This document shows positions 12,838-22,358 of a stretch of 64,000 bases of DNA, piece after piece. A program made the position numbers and the translations under genes. Position 1 is the first letter of the stretch. Each line of letters begins with the position of its first letter. Under the pieces are notes generated by a model, which was given only the letters and a program-made list of their open reading frames with translations, was not told where the DNA came from and made no database searches. The stretch comes from Gnetum montanum (taxonomy: Eukaryota > Streptophyta > Gnetopsida > Gnetales > Gnetaceae). The stretch spans positions 687,372 to 751,371 of the forward strand of contig MNCI01010074.1 of NCBI GenBank assembly GCA_015680685.1, read 5' to 3'.

Positions 12838-13760
12838 TGATGAGCAGCTAGGTACACCTACACTCAACCATACGAATCACTGGCGTTCACACGCAACTCG
12901 GTCAAATTCCGTAGACTGTAAGCACTCAACATACACCAGACCCCAACCAGTAAAACCTTGGGTTAGAACAGTCGTTGTCTTCCCAATCTCACTTGTGATG
13001 TTCTAGTGACGATGGTTAAGTAAGATTGAGGCAACTGATTTTTATAGCTTTTTACTTATTTTTTGATGTCTAATTAAGATATGGAAAATAAGAAATGAAA
13101 TATTATCTAATATATAATTATCCTAATCTGTATCTTAACTATTCCTAACATAAGTATCTGATTCCATCTTCCGGGCACGTTCTAAGTATCCCCTAACCAC
13201 TACTAGGTTACCAGACGTTAAGCGTCACTGGGTTACCAAGTGTTGGGTTTGTGTTTGAGATGGTCGTACTTATGGTTTCTATGAACTATGAATGAGTAAT
13301 AGCGATTGAACTAATAATAAGAGAAACTTAAGTAATTATCAAAGCATAGAAATATTAAGCTATTAAATACATTAAATGGCTAAGTCCAAATGCTGCAAGG
13401 AATGCTTGAAAGCTCGTCTTTATTGCCGTTCACGCCAATGGGCTCAAATACATTAGTGCTCGAATAAGAGCCGGACACCTTCTTTACACCTACTGCAGGC
13501 ACTTGGAAACTATTCTATCTTTTGCGAGAACAAACTACAAGAGCTTCACTACAACTGACAAAAAGGTACCTAAGAGGGGCAGAAGCCCTCTTATTTATAG
13601 GCCGCAAAACGGGGTCACGTCAATGCATGGAAGGATGCATCGATGAGGTCGCATCGACAAGGCCGTGTATACGGGGTCGCGTCGATGTGGCCGCATATAT
13701 GGGGTCCTGTATATATGCAGCCTAGTAGACACAGCGACCAATTAACACTTCATCAGTTAC
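12833..13760 (-). mobile_element. Solo LTR with target duplication GTTAC
   Basis: The LTR itself is 12,838-13,755, TGATGAG...CTTCATCA, 918 bp, minus orientation. It is flanked by perfect 5-bp duplications GTTAC at 12,833-12,837 and 13,756-13,760, with no internal retroelement sequence, so it is the product of LTR-LTR recombination. U3 (13,610-13,740) holds repeated GCATCGATG/GTCGATG/CGCATCGAC motifs and is GC-rich compared with its surroundings. The TATA box reads CTATAAATAAG on the minus strand near 13,589-13,600. It sits inside a LINE endonuclease. Confidence 0.93.
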
Positions 13761-15240
13761 CTTGGGCTCCTGTAAAAATAAATGATTGAGATTGAGGAAA
13801 TCTAGCAAGCCCATTGCAAATCAAAAAATAAAAAAATTTAGTCAACTCTAATAGTTGTTGACCCATGTTATTTATAGTGATATCTACAAAATGTTGGGTC
13901 AAGCTGTGATCTTCAACAATATCTTAACTACCAACAATATGTTGCTATTGAATAATTTTTGTTTGCTTTGAACCTATCTTTGCATTAAAATCTCCACAAA
14001 TAAATACTAAACCTTTTGTTGCAAATTCTACAATATCTTTGTTTAAGAATTGAAAAGGATGTTCACAAAATAACTTTATAGAATCATACAATGTAGCATT
14101 TCTAGGAGCAAAATAGCATAAAGCATGGAAAGCAAAACTATGTTGACCTAAAATTTTTGGCTAAACGTATTGTTTATGATCATTAATTCTTTTTAAAATC
14201 ACACAATTTTAAGAAATTTTCTCACTAACATTGCAATGCCCTCAAAAGGTCTACCTCTTCACCCTACTCTTGTATTTCTTACAACAAATTTAATAGACAC
14301 AGGAACTACAAAATCTATAGCACAAACATCTTCCCAAGTTTCAACAAACCCAAAAATATCAAAGCTATCTAAAAAGCTAATCCTAGTCAAAGAAATGACT
14401 TTACTTGCAATTCCACCATCAATGTTAAGAAATCCACACCTTAAAGGGCCTTTATGTTTTTTGAATAATTTTTGGAATATTGCTTATTTGTAATGGCTAC
14501 CATGTGGCTGGCATTTAGGAATGCTACCAAACTTGTTTACAAGCTACCTTAATTTATTTTCATTGTTCAACCCTTTCTACAAATTTCTTTCAAGTAAGAT
14601 CCTCATTTATCCAAATGTTATTCCCATTCTTAGTTTGTTTCATGTGGCTTAGATGTCTCCAAACATGCACTCCATCTTCTACATCATGAAACTTAAATTA
14701 CATGTCGAAGCTTTTTATGACATTCACGTGAAATCCTCAAAACTTTATGAATTTTTAGAGAAGTTATATATATATCATCTCTAAATTTTTCAACTTTCTT
14801 AGATAAAGTCTTTGGAATTCCTAAAAAATGCAAAATTTTTTCTTTTGCCCTTTTTTAATCTTGCTCTTTCAAAACTTCTACACTTGCAAATTCCATCTTT
14901 AATTCTATTCCTTCAAGATTAGATTCATTTTTATTTTCCTCCAACTTAGCTTCAAATTCTGCTAATTTCAACAAAATTTGTTCATTATCATTTGGAGCAA
15001 TACTACTCTTTTTTTGCCCCTCAATCTTCTCTTTGAGGGTTAATACCCTTCAAAATGTTTCTTTATTTTATTCATGGATTTTATCCAAGAATGCCATTTT
15101 GCTAACCATATACTCCAATGGCATGTATGGGAGAATCGACATGATTTGGTTAATTATTTAATCCAAAGAACCATCCTTTCTTTTCAATCATATTGAGCCA
15201 TAGATTTTTCCTCTCTCCTCTAGTGAAAGATTTGATTTCA
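13761..15240 (-). pseudogene. LINE ORF2 remnant: AP-type endonuclease and upstream part
   Basis: On the minus strand, 13,970-14,060 encodes LVFICGDFNAKIG, the GDFN motif of the LINE apurinic-type endonuclease. It is preceded by a block ending FAPRN (near 14,100) and, at 14,220-14,400, by FGFVETWEDV and the GRPFEGIAMLV block typical of the domain. The region 14,490-15,240 reads as the poorly conserved N-terminal part, with a Lys/Glu-rich stretch. Several stops and frameshifts are present. It would nick target DNA for target-primed reverse transcription; this copy is dead. Confidence 0.72.
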
Positions 15241-15472
15241 TAATTTTGTTTTCTAAAGTTCATAAAACTTCTAATAATATATATCAAAAGTAAATGTATA
15301 AGTAGAAATCTAACTAACATCAATCAATAATAGAAAATCGACCTAAAATGCTTATCAATTTTATTTAAAAACTCACGCTTACTTATAACCTAGTATAACA
15401 AAGTCCAATGAGTACTCCCCGTAGGTTTATTCCAAATATAACTCCAAAAAACCAATGTGATAGGTAAACTTT
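15241..15472. other. Short AT-rich junction, no gene
   Basis: No feature apart from a partial extra copy of the GTGATAGG(T/C)AA motif that begins the following direct repeat (15,455-15,470). Confidence 0.5.
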
Positions 15473-15637
15473 TATTGTCCCACTCCAAAAAATTTAATGT
15501 GATAGGCAAGCTTTTTATTGTGCCCAAAAAGTCTACAAGCATAATAAAACTCAATAAAATTTCAATTTCAAACAAAAGATTATGTAATATAACAATTTTA
15601 TACACTAAAAGATAACTTAAGAATGCATAAAAAGCTT
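15473..15637 (+). repeat. Direct repeat, copy 1 (about 165 bp)
   Basis: Nearly identical to 16,250-16,415, with a handful of differences by eye. The two copies enclose the helicase remnant, like a segmental duplication or the ends of an insertion. Neither end shows TG...CA, so it is not an obvious LTR. Confidence 0.85.
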
Positions 15638-15665
15638 TGCATTAAGAAATTTCAATTCATTCTTC

Positions 15666-15808
15666 CGATCTCCAAAGAAAGATATATCAAAATATTTAAG
15701 TGGTAGTTGGCAAGATCATTCTTCATTAGATTTAATGCGTTGCTCTTCATCCAATCTTCTTTGAAGGTGCAAAGCCTTAAATATCTTGATATATCTTTCT
15801 TTGGAGAT
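15666..15808. repeat. Perfect 24-bp inverted repeat at the helicase 3' end
   Basis: GATCTCCAAAGAAAGATATA plus four further bases at 15,666-15,689 are the exact reverse complement of 15,785-15,808. The second arm lies inside the helicase reading frame; the first lies just past its stop codon. Confidence 0.8.
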
Positions 15809-15975
15809 CATAGGAAATATCTTCAAACAGTCAATACTCCTCACTCGAGATAGTGCCACAAATGTAAAACCTGTTGTTTCTCTGCAACCAACATCTATAC
15901 ATGCTTTCTCCAATGTCATTTCCTGTGACTTATGTATCGTTAAAACCCATGCTAATCTAAGTGGTAGTTGATGAA
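15716..15975 (-). pseudogene. C-terminal fragment of a PIF1-like (Helitron-type) DNA helicase
   Basis: On the minus strand the fragment reads LAWVLTIHKSQEMTLEKACIDV-type helicase motif VI context, then ETTGFTFVALSRVRSIDCL, which is diagnostic of PIF1-family 5'-to-3' helicases. A charged tail ends at a natural-looking stop (15,716-15,718). A stop codon lies immediately upstream of the fragment (about 15,977), so only the last 85 or so residues of a protein of many hundred remain. It could come from a Helitron Rep-helicase or a host PIF1 gene. With no Rep or upstream motifs, I favour a transposon relic. The glycine usual in 'KSQGMTL' is Glu here. Confidence 0.8.
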
Positions 15976-16249
15976 TTTATGCTCTCTCTCAACAAATTCA
16001 ACCAAGGGTGAGAGTATACACTAATTCATGGAATTTTTTTTTTTTTTTTCAAAAAACCCATCCTTAAGAAAAATAAGGTACAGAACTCTTGTTCTTCGTC
16101 TAGAAGGCATGAAAATTTGGGTTTTTAAATCTTGTTCTTCATTCAGAAATCGTGAAATTTTTTACTCAAAGAACTTCTTACTTGTAATCTTATAAAATTC
16201 TATCAGCCAATTTATAGATATATATTATAAATATATATAACTAAGCTAG

Positions 16250-16415
16250 TATTGTCCCACTCCACAAAAATTTAATGTGATAGGCAAGCTTTTTATTGTC
16301 CCCAAAAAATCTACAAGCATAATAAAACTCAATAAAATTTCAATTTCAAACAAAAGATTATGTAATATAACAATTTTATACACTAAAAGATAACTTAAGA
16401 ATGCATAAAAAGCTT
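16250..16415 (+). repeat. Direct repeat, copy 2
   Basis: Second copy of 15,473-15,637 in the same orientation. The copy-specific change CCACAAAAA against CCAAAAAA is near its start. It ends at the run leading into the 48-bp tandem repeat. Confidence 0.85.
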
Positions 16416-16440
16416 TTCCCAAAAAGTAAGCGGCAGAATT

Positions 16441-16640
16441 AAAATGTGACTATTGAAATGTCAACAAAGTAAACACCCCTTTTTAGAAAAAATGTGACTA
16501 TTGAAATGTCAACAAAGTAAACACCCCTTTTTAGAAAAAATGTGACTATTGAAATGTCAACAAAGTAAACACCCCTTTTTAGAAAATATTTGATATTTGA
16601 CACTACTGAAATGTCAACAATGTAAACACCCCTTCTTAGA
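16441..16640 (-). repeat. 48-bp tandem repeat, three exact units plus one diverged
   Basis: ATGTGAC recurs at 16,444, 16,492 and 16,540, giving a unit of exactly 48 bp. A fourth, diverged unit runs to about 16,640. Since 48 is a multiple of three, a minus-strand frame (16,439-16,675) stays open and encodes a repeated 16-aa unit, FFLKRGVYFVDISIVT. I see no promoter or homology to support a real protein. Confidence 0.9.
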
Positions 16641-18633
16641 AATATTTTTTCCATTCTACGTTTTAGTTTGTTCAAGGTGTTCCAAAAGCAACCATAATCC
16701 TTTGGTGGAAAAATAGAGTTGATGTTTTGTCTATGTTTTAAACAAAAAATTTGCTCAATACAATATCTTTAGATGGCTTAGAGCGGTGATGTGTTGTTTC
16801 AAAACTCCGAAAACAGCATAAATGATGAGATTTTAACACATAAAATACGCCTGAGCAGGTTTAATTATGGTTCTGACATCTGAAGTAATACGTTTCTTTG
16901 TAAAATATTTTCTTAAACATGGTTTCCAGAATTTCTTATAAACTTCTTGGTACGGTGTGCTTTCTTAAAATCTGTCTTTCTAGGCCAGCCATTCCTACCA
17001 TTCAGCAAATTTTTTTCCTGCAAACTAAACTTTTTCCTACAAGCAAATTCTAGGTTAGTAGCACAACCCTCTATCCTCACATCAAATGAGATATAACCTC
17101 AATAATAGTTTCACTGCAAGGCTATTCCACTACTAACACACTTGTACATAAAAATGTCTTGTACATAAAAATGTCTTGGTAACACCACCTCTACAACGCA
17201 GATATAATCCCACCCACATAGCAAAAGAAATATAACCTCTAATAATGGTTTCACTACAAGGCTATCCCACTACCAGCATACTTGTACACAAAAATATGCA
17301 TCTATCCTGACCACTGCTGAAAACAACTATCATTGAACTTCAAGAAATAGGAGGAACACCCACAAACGTGAAACTTCATTTTAACAGTATAAATAGGAAT
17401 GGTAACGCCATAAGCATTTAGAATTCTAAACACCCAAAAAAAATAACATTGTATATATAAACATCATTTTATTTATGTTGAGAGTAAATCTTATTAGTTA
17501 ATAATAAATGCGTATTATTCTCTCCAGTCTCTATTGTGGTGCTATTTATTAATTCTTACTTAATACAAGGTGCAGATAACATGAAATATTCCACGGATTT
17601 TTATGAAATCTATTGTTGTGAGATCTCCTATTTCATTGTGTTATGTAGGGAATCGCACTCGCAACATTTGTAGTGCCGATGGCAATTCAGTTGCTTATAA
17701 CTTTGTTTAAAGGATTGGCAACGTCGAAGTTTGTATATGACAAGGCCCAATAAATTTTGTACACCGTGGCTCAAACTTAAGGAAAACAGCTTTTGGCCTA
17801 AAACATAAAACCAGACCAAGCCTACGAATGCGATGGCGCAGAGAATGCAGCCTTAGCCTCTTGCTTTTTCAAATATTGTTTTTCCCTTTTTCTTTATGCG
17901 GGGATGGGCGTCTGGAAATCGGGTGTTCAAGATTTCTAGAATCCAGTGCTGCATTTAATTTCAATACATTGAGAACAGAAACTGGACTGGCAAATAATCT
18001 ATGTATTATGTGTTAAAGGTGTTGAAAGAAAGCATCAGGGGTCTCCAGAAAACTTAAATTAAATTTCAGGAGATACCTCAATTAGAAAATCAAACGCTCC
18101 TGGATAAGATACAAGGGCAAAGTTTAAAGAACATGGATTGAGGAGGAACTTCTAAGTAAAAAACTAAAATGTATATGATTAAACAGTTAATATTAGGATT
18201 GGGGCAAAGGATGAATGCTTGCCAAAAATTCTACAAGAGTGCTATTACGTTTGGAATCAAAGTTTCAGGATATAATTCAAATAATTATGCTAAAGTTCTA
18301 TCCTACAATGTGTTGTGCTGAGAACACAGCAGACCGAAAGATTCCTGGGAGAAAAAATATAAATAAATAAGTCTATCAAAACAACCATCACACACCGAAA
18401 ACATTAACAATGCCACGAAAACGAGATGCTTTTACCAGATTACCACTTTCTCTAGATAGATTAAAAAACTATGATCGATGTGATTGTTCCCAATGAACTC
18501 GTACAAATCAAAACATGCACTTGCATGAGTTACCTTCAATATATGTTGCTTCAATCTAAATATTCTACCAAAAATACACACAAATTAAGTAACACCAACA
18601 ATCAAACCCTAAACTAACATTCAATGCACTTCC
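16641..18633. other. Intergenic region 3' of DSS1, no gene seen
   Basis: Moderately AT-rich. It includes one diverged direct duplication of about 65 bp (17,085-17,150 and 17,222-17,290, 'ATATAACCTC..AATAATGG/AGTTTCACT') with a short 18-bp tandem between (17,141-17,178). The 3' untranslated region of DSS1 must end in the right part of this interval, but I cannot place its poly(A) site. Confidence 0.6.
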
Positions 18634-20472
18634 CTAAGATTTTGGTGCCACTTTACTTTCTGAATTACTCTCCAGCTCTCTCCTCAACTGCAGAGAAAAA
18701 TCATCATTGACATCGTCATCGTCCCAATCATCTTCCCACTGTTGTAGCGCATCTTTCTCATCCTCTTTGATGTCCCACTCTGCAAGAATGGATTTCATGG
18801 TTAGCGTGACTTCTTTCACACACAAGAAAAAATTTTATAAACAAGCCCGAAAAAAAAACAATAAAAAAAGATAAAGAGATAAAGAAAAAAGTACGTCCAA
18901 TCTAAAAAAAATTTTTGCTCCAGACCACAGGTAATAAGTACATCATAGTCCTGAACATGATAAATTTTATGCATTGACAGCACAGCAGCAACAGCAAATA
19001 GGAATGAACAAATGGCAGCAGCAACAATAGGAATGAAGAAATCACGGTCTTCAAAGCACAACAGCTAACAACAACTATATGAAAAAATGAATGACAGCAA
19101 CAACAATAAGAAGGAACAAATGACATGATTTCTGTGTGCATTTGCAACACAGCAGCAGCCGATGTAAAAAATAAACTAGGCAATGCAACCTTCCTTTCCA
19201 CTATAAGCCTCCGACTTAAATAATGGAACGGTTGAACTTTCAATTCAGTAAGGAAAATGGCTGATCAGAGCTGAGCTGAGGAAAAAAAATGGTGCCAAAA
19301 AATGTCTCAACCACTTCCGTTCGAAAACGTAACATCATACCGGAAACAATTTTTTAATGGTTTGAGAACAGTGATAGGAGTGACCGGCTGTAAATAATTA
19401 CCAATACGGTTAATACGATTTGTAAGGACCCATGCCCCCTTATTGTTTAGCCTTCCCATTTTTGGACTTGCAGCACACTATCACACCAATGTATAAGGTC
19501 AAACTATACTTAAATATTTTTAAAAAGCAACTGCTATAGTAGACGTAAAAATCTAATGCTAGTAGAATTTGCCAAAAGATTTCAGAGTAAAATAGTATGA
19601 GAATTTCGTTACGAATCCACCACTTCAGGATTTCCCTGACAAAATCAGCTATCCTAGGAATTTTCAATTCCATTAAAAGTTCAGAAAGGCAAAGACTGTT
19701 CGGTCGCAAAGAAACTTATCGGTTTTAAGATGCCGCTATTCAAGTCTTACTAAATTGTTGTTTCGGGTTTGGCCCATGCCACATAACTAAATGGTGCACA
19801 ATATAACTTCAGATTTGTGTTAAGCTAAACAGAAGGCTACGAACATTGCAAAATCATATTTAAAAACGCGCTACAGATGCATTGAACAAATGCAATGCTG
19901 ATTTCTGTTTATTTGAATATTGCCCTTCAGGCATTGTCAGTAGCCTAATATGTAAAAAGGAAATAAAAATAATACATAAAGTCGAAAGCCCTAAGCATAA
20001 ACACTTGCAGAGACATCCATCCAAAAGAGGCCGGTTTCCCTACAGGACCGTCCGAAACCATGCTTCTTGTTCTCGTACTCAGATCCAGGAATATCTCCTC
20101 TCTATTCGCATAATTTGGTTCTCAGATTCCGTAACATAATCAAACGAAGCTTTCAATCACCGGACAAATTTAGACCCTAATCAGACATTAGCAATCCCTA
20201 CCAAGTAACGAAAATCCAAACAGCGGAAAACGAACTGGCCATGAAGCCAAGTTGCTTTCAAACTCATTTGCTATGTAAAATCTAGAACAATTTTCTTTTG
20301 AAAACAAAAAAAAAGCAACAAAAAGCTGAAAAGGGTTTGTTAGGGATGAGAGAGGAGTCAATCGGTAACCTTCATTTTCAAACTCTTCGAACTCGTCGTC
20401 GTCCTCAAACAGATCGATTTTGGGGTCCTCAGTGACTTCTTTTGGAGCGTTTTCCTGTGCGGCAGCTGCCAT
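18634..20472 (-). CDS. DSS1: DSS1/SEM1-like 26S proteasome lid subunit (two exons)
   Basis: Exon 1 is 20,472-20,370 and exon 2 is 18,779-18,634, separated by a 1,590-bp intron (donor AAG|GTTACC, acceptor TTGCAG|AG). The product is 82 aa. The N-terminal acidic cluster (DLFEDDDEFEEFENE, residues about 20-34) and the second acidic, Trp-containing block (QQWEDDWDDDDVNDDFS in exon 2) are the two signature segments of SEM1/DSS1/Rpn15. A basic-acidic helix (LQLRRELE) follows. In other eukaryotes this small, largely disordered protein stabilises the proteasome lid, binds ubiquitin, and is a partner of BRCA2 and of TREX-2. I chose the ATG at 20,472 because family members start just before the first acidic block; an in-frame ATG 63 bases upstream would add 21 basic residues. 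The frame is intact and the splice joins preserve phase. It is the only host gene I can support here and looks functional. Confidence 0.95.
18780..20369 (-). other. DSS1 intron, GT-AG
   Basis: The 1,590-bp phase-1 intron begins GTTACC and ends TTCTTGCAG on the minus strand, with an AT-rich body. It contains CAG-rich and ACA-rich tracts (18,975-19,170) but no recognisable transposon or RNA. Confidence 0.85.
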
Positions 20473-21157
20473 GGCTATTCTCTTTGCTTGCCTGCAACTC
20501 ACGATTCGCGATTCTTGTTGCCTGCGCTTATGCAAACAAGGCAGACGATCAATTCACTTCGCCCTGGATATGGATGCGCCTGTTCACTTTAGCTGCTCCA
20601 CTTTTTCGGCCCCTTACCTTTGATTTAAGAAAATTAAAGCAAAGGATTTTAGTCATTGACACAATTTCACAGTAAATAACGATGTCTAGAGTGTAATTTT
20701 GGTGACTTGTTGGAATAGTTTGTGGTCCTCCTACCTTGCTTCCTCGGCTAGTGCCACAAAAAAAATAAGTCTTACGGGAATTCAAATTATTTCATTGTAT
20801 TTACTTAAAGACGTATATTTAATATGATACTTTCACATAGCTTTAAGCAAATATAAAAGGGGTGTTGCATTAGCATACTTCTTAGAATTGAACCTATGAT
20901 TTGCAAATCATAAACCATATGCTTTAGCAAGCAAACCACAAGCCAATTACTACAATCAACAATTGTGAGTTAACTATGACACAATTACCATTTTTAAAGA
21001 CAAACAATCACCACTAAGCAATTATGGATGACAATCACCACAAAGTGATAATAAGTCACACTAGATATTGTGAAGCAATGCATGTTTTAGGTCATGCCCA
21101 ATAAGATAACTCTTAGTAATTTCTCTATATAAACCACAAGGTGCTTCAGTAGTCATA
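20473..21157 (-). promoter_or_regulatory. DSS1 5' flank
   Basis: The upstream 150 bp (20,473-20,620) are GC-rich compared with the surroundings and hold the likely 5' UTR and core promoter. I see no clear TATA box. Beyond about 20,800 it becomes AT-rich. A stretch at 20,880-20,950 resembles a degenerate tRNA-derived sequence on the minus strand (B-box-like GGTTCAATTC), too weak to call a gene. Confidence 0.45.
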
Positions 21158-21159
21158 AT

Positions 21160-21228
21160 CATGTTAGCCTATTGGTAAGACACTTGATTTGGGAGCTCCA
21201 AGTAATGGGCCTGATTCTAGTGGCCAGT
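21160..21228 (+). mobile_element. tRNA-derived SINE, 5' part (copy 1)
   Basis: It begins with an A-box-like TTAGCCTATTGG (21,164) and, 45 bases on, a B-box-like GGGCCTGATTCTAG, which is the internal RNA polymerase III promoter arrangement. The body resumes at 30,054 after element 1 (target duplication CCAGT). It matches the intact minus-strand copy at 30,590-30,735. Confidence 0.75.
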
Positions 21229-22187
21229 TGATGAGTGGCGAGGTACCCCTACACTCAACCATACGAAACGAGCGTCGCATGCGCGATCTGGTCGAACTCC
21301 GCAGATGGACTAGTTGTGGTATCTAGATAGTTAGCCTTAGGTCGTAGTTCGCTGTCTTCCCATCTAGACTAGTTTTGCATATGTCACGTATGGTTTAGTC
21401 TAGATGAGGTGTATGATGTGTTCTAAATCTAATGCTACTCCTGATGGCAATGGAAAATAATATTTAACTAAATCTAAGCTAAGAGGAAAAGGGTAAGAAA
21501 ATCTAATCTAGCCTAAGTGCGACGAGCAACCGATTCCTTGATCAACCGTACACATCTTGGACTTCGTGCACGACTGCCACTGGGACTACCAAGCATAGGC
21601 CTAGGTACGCCACTGGGATTACCAAGCGCAGACCCCAAATACGCCACTGGGTTACCAAGCGTAGATCCCCCTAGCTACACCACTGGGCTACCAAGCAGTC
21701 ACACTTAAATGCTCGTAATCAAGTCGAACTCGTTCCGCTTCTAGGAGTTTAGGGTTGAGAGACTAATCGCGATAAGTAACCGATTCCTTAACTAGCCGTA
21801 CACACCCGTAGATGCTCGTAGTCAAGTCGTACTTACACCGCGCTATGAAAGCAATAAATAACATGAAATAAATAACAATAAATAAACTAAGTGAATGCTG
21901 CAATGATGAAGTAATCTCGATCTTTATTGCCGGTCATGTGCGTGTCCAAGTACAGCACACTCGAATAAAGACACCGTACAATCACATTCACCACACTGCG
22001 GGCAGACACGGGAAAATTCTAACTCTGGAAGGATCAAACTGCCAGAGCTTCGCTACACTAAAACTGGGATCCTGAATAAGGGAGAGCCACCTCTTATTTA
22101 TTGAAATGATGGCTGACTGCGATATCGCGTACGTGATATCGTAGGGAAGGACGCGATATCGCGGCCGACGCAAACTACGTCTCATCA
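21229..22187 (-). repeat. 3' LTR of element 1
   Basis: 959 bp, TGATGAG...CTCATCA. On the minus strand, U3 (22,110-22,187) has three GATATC-centred palindromes. The TATA box is changed here (TTTATTG on the plus strand near 22,098) compared with the 5' LTR. The polyadenylation signal AATAAA (minus) is at 21,923-21,928. A minisatellite lies at 21,570-21,700. Confidence 0.93.
21570..21700 (+). repeat. Minisatellite in the LTR: four CACTGGG..TACCAAGC units
   Basis: Four units of about 30-33 bp share CACTGGG(A/C/T)(A/T)TACCAAGC-type cores. The same array is at 29,408-29,535 in the 5' LTR. The LTRs of elements 2 and 3 and the solo LTRs show only two cores. Confidence 0.85.
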
Positions 22188-22358
22188 TACCCACATGACT
22201 GAATAAAAACTCATCCTCGAGTTACAAGGGGAACAAGCTTCAGTGATTACACAGTGGATAGGTATGGGATTATTAACTAGAAAAAGAAATGGACTAATGC
22301 CGCAGTGTGGGAAGACACAACACAGAGAAAAACTGCTACAGCTACAAAAATGGGGAAC

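Noticed and set aside
16441-16640. CRISPR-like array
   Set aside because: Units are directly adjacent without unique spacers, in a plant genome; it is a minisatellite.
20188-20535. 115-codon frame on the minus strand
   Set aside because: It is DSS1 exon 1 read through its splice donor into the intron; family alignment supports splicing at 20,370.
20880-20950. tRNA-like sequence on the minus strand (TTTGCAA loop, GGTTCAATTC)
   Set aside because: No acceptor stem, and A-to-B box distance too long; at best a SINE relic.
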